Shown piece by piece: positions 35,884 through 39,185 of a stretch of 39,185 bases of DNA. The position numbers and the translations under genes are program-made. The number at the start of each line of letters is the position of its first letter. Within the stretch, counting starts at the first letter, position 1. The notes below the pieces were generated by a model. The model ran no database searches. It saw only the letters and a program-made list of their open reading frames with translations, and had not been told where the DNA came from. Source of the stretch: Desulfarculaceae bacterium (GTDB taxonomy: Bacteria > Desulfobacterota > Desulfarculia > Desulfarculales > Desulfarculaceae); NCBI GenBank assembly GCA_021737645.1, contig JAIPDO010000036.1:1-39185 (forward strand). Direction: 5' to 3'.

Positions 35884-38331
35884 TTAGATTTTTTTGCGTC
35901 CCAGCCTGAGGCTGTTGGTGACTACGGTCACCGAGGAAAAGGCCATGGCCCCGGCGGCCAGCACGGGATGCAGGTCGCGGATAAAGATGGGCAGCCAGGT
36001 CACCTGGTGCAGCACCCCGGCGGCCACGGGCACCAGGGCGGCGTTGTAGAAAAAGGCCCAGAACAGGTTCTGCTTGATGGTGGCCATGGTGGCCTTGGAG
36101 AGCTTGATGGCCCGGCTCACCCCGGTGAGCTCGCCGCCCACCAGGGTCACGTCGCTGGCCTCCATGGCCACGTCGGTGCCGGTGCCGATGGCGATGCCCA
36201 CGTCGGCCCTGGCCAGGGCCGGAGCGTCGTTGATGCCGTCGCCCACCATGGCCACTTTGGCCCCGCCCTCCTGGGCGGCGCGCACCTGGGCCTCCTTGTT
36301 CTCGGGCAGCACCTCGGCCACCACCTCGTCGATGCCCACCCGCGCGGCCACCGCGGCGGCGGCCAGGCGGTTGTCGCCGGTTATCATCACCGGAGTGATG
36401 CCCATCTGCTTGAGGTCGTTGATGGCCTCAAAGGCGTTGGGCTTCTCCTGGTCGGCCACGGCCAAAACTCCGGCCACCCGGCCGTCCACCTCCACCAGCA
36501 TCACCGTCTTGCCCTCGCCGGACAGGCGGGCTACTTCACTCTCCACCGAGGCCCCGGCCTGGGGGAACCAGGAGGGCTTGCCCACCTTGACCTGGCGGCC
36601 GTCCACCTGGGCCTGCACCCCGTAGCCGCTCACCGCCTGGAAACCGGTGGGCTCGCTTATGGCCGCGCCCTTGTCCTTGGCCCCGGCTACCACCGCCTGA
36701 GCGATGGGGTGCTCGCTGCCGCTTTCCACCGAGGCGGTCAGGGACAGAGCTCCCTCGCCATCGGGCCCCAGGGGCAGCCAGTCGGTCAGTTGGGGCTCGC
36801 CCTTGGTGATGGTGCCGGTCTTGTCAAACATCACTTTGCTAAGCTTGTGAGCGGTCTCCAGGGCCTCGGAGTTCTTGAACAGGATGCCCAGTCCCGCTCC
36901 CTTGCCGGTGCCCACCATGATGGCCGTGGGCGTGGCCAGTCCCAGGGCGCAGGGGCAGGCGATGACCAACACTGCCACCATGCGGATCATGGCCGGCACG
37001 AACTGGCCGGTCATTATCCACCACACCGTCAGGGTGATCAGAGCCAGGACGATGATGGTGGGCACGAACACCGCCGACACCTGGTCGGCCAGGCGCTGGA
37101 TGGCGGGCTTGGAGCCTTGGGCCTGGCGCACCAGGCGGATGATCTGAGCCAGGGCGGTATCGGAGCCAACCCCGGTGGCCTTGATCTTGAGCAGCCCCTG
37201 CTGGTTGACCGTGGCCCCGAACACCTGATCGCCCTGGTGCTTGTCCACGGGAATGGACTCGCCGGTCATGGCCGACTGGTTCACCGCCGAGTCGCCGCTT
37301 ATCACCGTGCCGTCCACGGGTATGGCCTCGCCGGGCTTGACCACCACGGTCTGGCCCTTTTGCACCGACCCGGCGGGGATCTCTTTTTCGTTGCCTTCGG
37401 CGTCGATGACCCGGGCCATCTTGGGGGCCAGGTCCATGAGCTTGCGGATGGCCGCCGAGGCCTGGCCCTTGGCCTTGGCCTCCAAGAGCTTGCCCAGCTT
37501 GATCAGGGTGATGATCACCGCCGAGGTCTCGAAGTACACGTGGTGGCCCAGGCCGGGGACGAGCAACACGGCAATGGAGTAGAAATAGGCGGCCGATGAG
37601 CCCAGGGCCACCAGCACGTCCATGTTGGCCGCGCCGCCCTTGATGCTCTTGTAGCCGCCCACGTAAAAGCCGCCGCCGGTGTAGAACTGCACCGGGGTGG
37701 CCAGGGCGAAGAAGAGCCAGTTTACCCAGGCGGCCCCGGCCCAGGAGCCCAACATACCGAAGTCACGGGACATGGAGATGACGAACAGGGGCAGGGTGAA
37801 GGCCACCCCCACCCAAAAAAAGCGGCGCTGGGCGGACAGCTCGGCGGCCCGGGCCTGGGCCTCCGCGTCTTCCATCACTGCTTCGCCCTCGGCGGGTAAT
37901 ATCAGCTCATAGCCCGCGTTTTTGATGGCCTGGGCCATGTCCCCCAGGCTGGTCTGGCCTGGGTCGTAGTCAACGCTCAGGGTCTCGGTGCCGAAGTTCA
38001 CCGAGGCCTGCTCCACACCAGGCACCTTCTTATTGAGAGTTCGCTCCACGTTGGCCGCGCAGCGGGCGCAGGTCATGCCCACCACCGGCAACTCCGCGTG
38101 CCGCTTGGTTTCGGGCAGGATCAGCTGGTATCCGGCGTCCTTTACCGCCTGGGCCATGTCCTCGAGGCTGGTCACCTCGGGGTCGTAGTCCACGTTGGCG
38201 GTCTCGGTGCCGAAGTTCACCGAGGCCTGGGCTACCCCGGGCACTTTTTTGCCCAGGGTGCGCTCCACATTTGCCGCGCAGCGGGCGCAGGTCATGCCCA
38301 CCACCGGCAGCTCCGCGTGCTGCTGGGCCAA
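35884..38331 (-). CDS. copA: Copper-exporting P1B-type ATPase CopA with duplicated HMA domains
   Basis: Inner-membrane pump that exports Cu(I). The 815-residue protein begins with two nearly identical heavy-metal-associated domains, each with [15 protein letters not shown] (metal Cys 15/18 and 88/91), then eight predicted membrane helices with the CPC motif (CPCALG, near residue 457), the phosphorylation site [11 protein letters not shown] (near 501), TGD, and [20 protein letters not shown] (near 695). The C-terminal helix carries [15 protein letters not shown], the Met/Ser copper-site motif. Start is TTG at 38331 with GGGAG seven bases upstream. It starts 19 nt after the copZ stop. Confidence 0.97.
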   Translation of the reverse strand: MAQQHAELPVVGMTCARCAANVERTLGKKVPGVAQASVNFGTETANVDYDPEVTSLEDMAQAVKDAGYQLILPETKRHAELPVVGMTCARCAANVERTLNKKVPGVEQASVNFGTETLSVDYDPGQTSLGDMAQAIKNAGYELILPAEGEAVMEDAEAQARAAELSAQRRFFWVGVAFTLPLFVISMSRDFGMLGSWAGAAWVNWLFFALATPVQFYTGGGFYVGGYKSIKGGAANMDVLVALGSSAAYFYSIAVLLVPGLGHHVYFETSAVIITLIKLGKLLEAKAKGQASAAIRKLMDLAPKMARVIDAEGNEKEIPAGSVQKGQTVVVKPGEAIPVDGTVISGDSAVNQSAMTGESIPVDKHQGDQVFGATVNQQGLLKIKATGVGSDTALAQIIRLVRQAQGSKPAIQRLADQVSAVFVPTIIVLALITLTVWWIMTGQFVPAMIRMVAVLVIACPCALGLATPTAIMVGTGKGAGLGILFKNSEALETAHKLSKVMFDKTGTITKGEPQLTDWLPLGPDGEGALSLTASVESGSEHPIAQAVVAGAKDKGAAISEPTGFQAVSGYGVQAQVDGRQVKVGKPSWFPQAGASVESEVARLSGEGKTVMLVEVDGRVAGVLAVADQEKPNAFEAINDLKQMGITPVMITGDNRLAAAAVAARVGIDEVVAEVLPENKEAQVRAAQEGGAKVAMVGDGINDAPALARADVGIAIGTGTDVAMEASDVTLVGGELTGVSRAIKLSKATMATIKQNLFWAFFYNAALVPVAAGVLHQVTWLPIFIRDLHPVLAAGAMAFSSVTVVTNSLRLGRKKI
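37882..38319 (-). repeat. Tandem duplication of the HMA-domain coding segment in copA
   Basis: Two adjacent units of 219 bp each (38101-38319 and 37882-38100; 73 codons) encode the two HMA domains, HAELPVVG to the LILP-type end. Most residues are identical, and long DNA stretches match, for example the 27 bases around each CARC motif differ by one base. This suggests a recent internal duplication or gene conversion. Confidence 0.85.
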
Positions 38332-38350
38332 TGGTTATCTCCCTTGGGTT

Positions 38351-38554
38351 TTACTTGGCCGGGTAGCCGGCGTCCTTGAGGGCGGCGGCGATCTGGTCCC
38401 AGGTGGCCGGGGCGTCCCACTGGATGGTCACTTGCTTGCTGGCCACGTCGCCTTCCACTGATTGTACGCCCGCGACCTCACCGGCCTCGCGCTTGACGGC
38501 GGCCAGGCAGTGTCCGCAGGAAATGTCGGGGATGTTGACGGTCTTATTTTCCAT
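38351..38554 (-). CDS. copZ: Copper chaperone CopZ-like heavy-metal-binding protein
   Basis: The 67-residue protein is a single HMA (ferredoxin-like) domain with the metal motif ISCGHCLAAVKRE (Cys13, Cys16), the size of CopZ chaperones. It would carry Cu(I) to CopA, whose gene starts 19 nt downstream. ATG at 38554 follows GGAGAG. It is distinct in sequence from the HMA domains of CopA (CGHC against CARC). Confidence 0.93.
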   Translation of the reverse strand: MENKTVNIPDISCGHCLAAVKREAGEVAGVQSVEGDVASKQVTIQWDAPATWDQIAAALKDAGYPAK

Positions 38555-38868
38555 GATTTCTCTCCAAGATGAGGATTGTGGCGGCCCGGACTTTCATTCA
38601 GGCTACCAGGTACCTAATAATGATAATACCTTTGGGGCAAATTTGCCACCGTCTAACTTTTTTAGCCGCGCCTTCATAGGCACGGCCAACAAACTGCCCC
38701 CCCAGGCGCTGGGGCCTGTAACACCTAGTTATTTAATATAATAGATCGTTTTTTCTCGAGTGCAAGGTGGCGCCTCTGTCCATGAGCAGCAGCCGGACAA
38801 AAACACCCTCCAGGGCCAAGCCCTGGAGGGTGCGTTGCTTGTGATTGGCAGCATCGGCCGTGGAAGGC
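38555..38868. other. Intergenic region upstream of copZ
   Basis: This 314-bp stretch is AT-rich in part. It contains a perfect palindrome GGCAAATTTGCC (38636-38647) and GGTA-N14-TACC (38609-38630), possible operators for a copper regulator, and the terminator of the enoyl-CoA hydratase gene at 38798-38832. I could not place a convincing copZ promoter and see no gene here. Confidence 0.5.
38798..38832 (-). terminator. Rho-independent terminator of the enoyl-CoA hydratase gene
   Basis: Perfect 13-bp stem CACCCTCCAGGGC / GCCCTGGAGGGTG (38804-38816, 38820-38832), 3-nt loop, followed on the minus strand by TTTTTG. It lies 36 bp past the stop. Confidence 0.95.
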
Positions 38869-39185
38869 CTACTTTTCCTTCCACTGGGGCTTGCGCTTGT
38901 CCAAAAAGGCCCGGAGTCCCTCCTCGGCGTCGGCCGTGGGCATCAGCTCGTCCAGGTAGACCTTTTCGATCAGCTCCAGGGCCTGATCCTTGTCGCGGTC
39001 CAGGCCCTGCACCACGGCCTTTTTGGTGAGGCTGAGTACCAGTCCCGAAAGGTTGGTGAGCTTGTCCACCAGGGCATGAGTGGCCGTGGCCAGTTCCTCG
39101 GGGGGCACCACCTGGTTTACCAGGCCGATGGCCTTGGCCTCCGCCGCGCCGATCACGTCGCCGGTGACTATAAGCTCCATGGCTT
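38869..39185 (-). CDS. Enoyl-CoA hydratase/isomerase family protein, C-terminal part (truncated by window edge)
   Basis: The last 105 residues of a crotonase-fold protein: AMELIVTGDVIGAAEAKAIGLVNQVVPPEEL is the conserved segment before the C-terminal helices, and the frame stays open to the window edge, so the internal ATG at 39180 is not the start. The catalytic acidic residues and oxyanion-hole segments lie outside. A role in fatty acid or aromatic acyl-CoA breakdown is possible; the exact substrate cannot be told. It is separated from copZ by its own terminator. Confidence 0.9.
   Translation of the reverse strand, partial: AMELIVTGDVIGAAEAKAIGLVNQVVPPEELATATHALVDKLTNLSGLVLSLTKKAVVQGLDRDKDQALELIEKVYLDELMPTADAEEGLRAFLDKRKPQWKEK

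Noticed and set aside
35764..37599. Plus-strand frame of 611 codons opposite copA
   Set aside because: Shadow of CopA; the translation is repetitive His/Gly/Gln.

Overview
The window is a GC-rich, densely coded bacterial chromosome segment, mostly on the minus strand, with one plus-strand operon in the middle. The gene set (cinA-thpR-recA-alaS, yqeY-mutS2-dnaG-rpoD, a DUF1178 protein, a GlnK-AmtB-porin block, a DsrP-like NrfD protein typical of sulfate reducers, CopA/CopZ) points to Desulfobacterota (the former sulfate-reducing Deltaproteobacteria), plausibly near Desulfarculus. That placement is inference from gene content; no rRNA gene is present. I found no tRNA, CRISPR array, insertion sequence or prophage.

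Layout. 1-4119 (minus): cinA-thpR-recA-alaS, a competence/repair/tRNA-charging operon without recX; alaS runs off the left edge. 4414-5631: an AT-richer gene for a PAS-HisKA protein that lacks the ATPase domain. 5740-7218: a small Cys-rich protein, a DUF1178 protein and the tRNA m1A58 methyltransferase. 7376-13421 (minus): a nitrogen block with a NifA-type sigma-54 activator, TorF-type porin, AmtB, PII (GlnK) and glutamine synthetase. 13530-21495 (minus): nadE, a small Cys protein, DUF2333, heptose adenylyltransferase, lepB, comF, icd, a YkgJ-type protein and an AcuC-type deacetylase. 21669-28203 (plus): yqeY-mutS2-dnaG-rpoD. 28400-32733: a secreted unknown, TerC, a YgiQ radical-SAM protein, DUF2239 and a PaaI-type thioesterase. 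32828-35158 (minus): TetR regulator, orphan DsrP-like quinone-interacting protein and a four-helix membrane protein in one unit. 35289-38554 (minus): MarR, CopA, CopZ. The right edge holds the end of an enoyl-CoA hydratase gene.

The most interesting signal is regulatory. In the nitrogen block a 12-bp element, TACC-N4-GGTA, recurs upstream of the NifA-like gene (as part of a perfect 11-bp-arm palindrome), upstream of the porin-amtB-glnK unit, and upstream of glnA (one exact copy and one near copy 32 bp apart). The last two lie about 110-140 bp upstream of predicted starts from excellent sigma-54 (-24/-12) promoters, and an exact IHF consensus lies between enhancer and promoter at glnA. The PII protein lacks the uridylylated Tyr51 and the glutamine synthetase is of the GSI-alpha, feedback-inhibited type, so the circuit appears to work without GlnD/GlnE-style covalent modification. 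I propose a self-contained nitrogen regulon run by the NifA-like activator through a binding site that differs from the classic NifA site.

A second candidate system is the TetR / orphan DsrP-like / small membrane protein unit, which lacks the usual Dsr electron-transfer partners.
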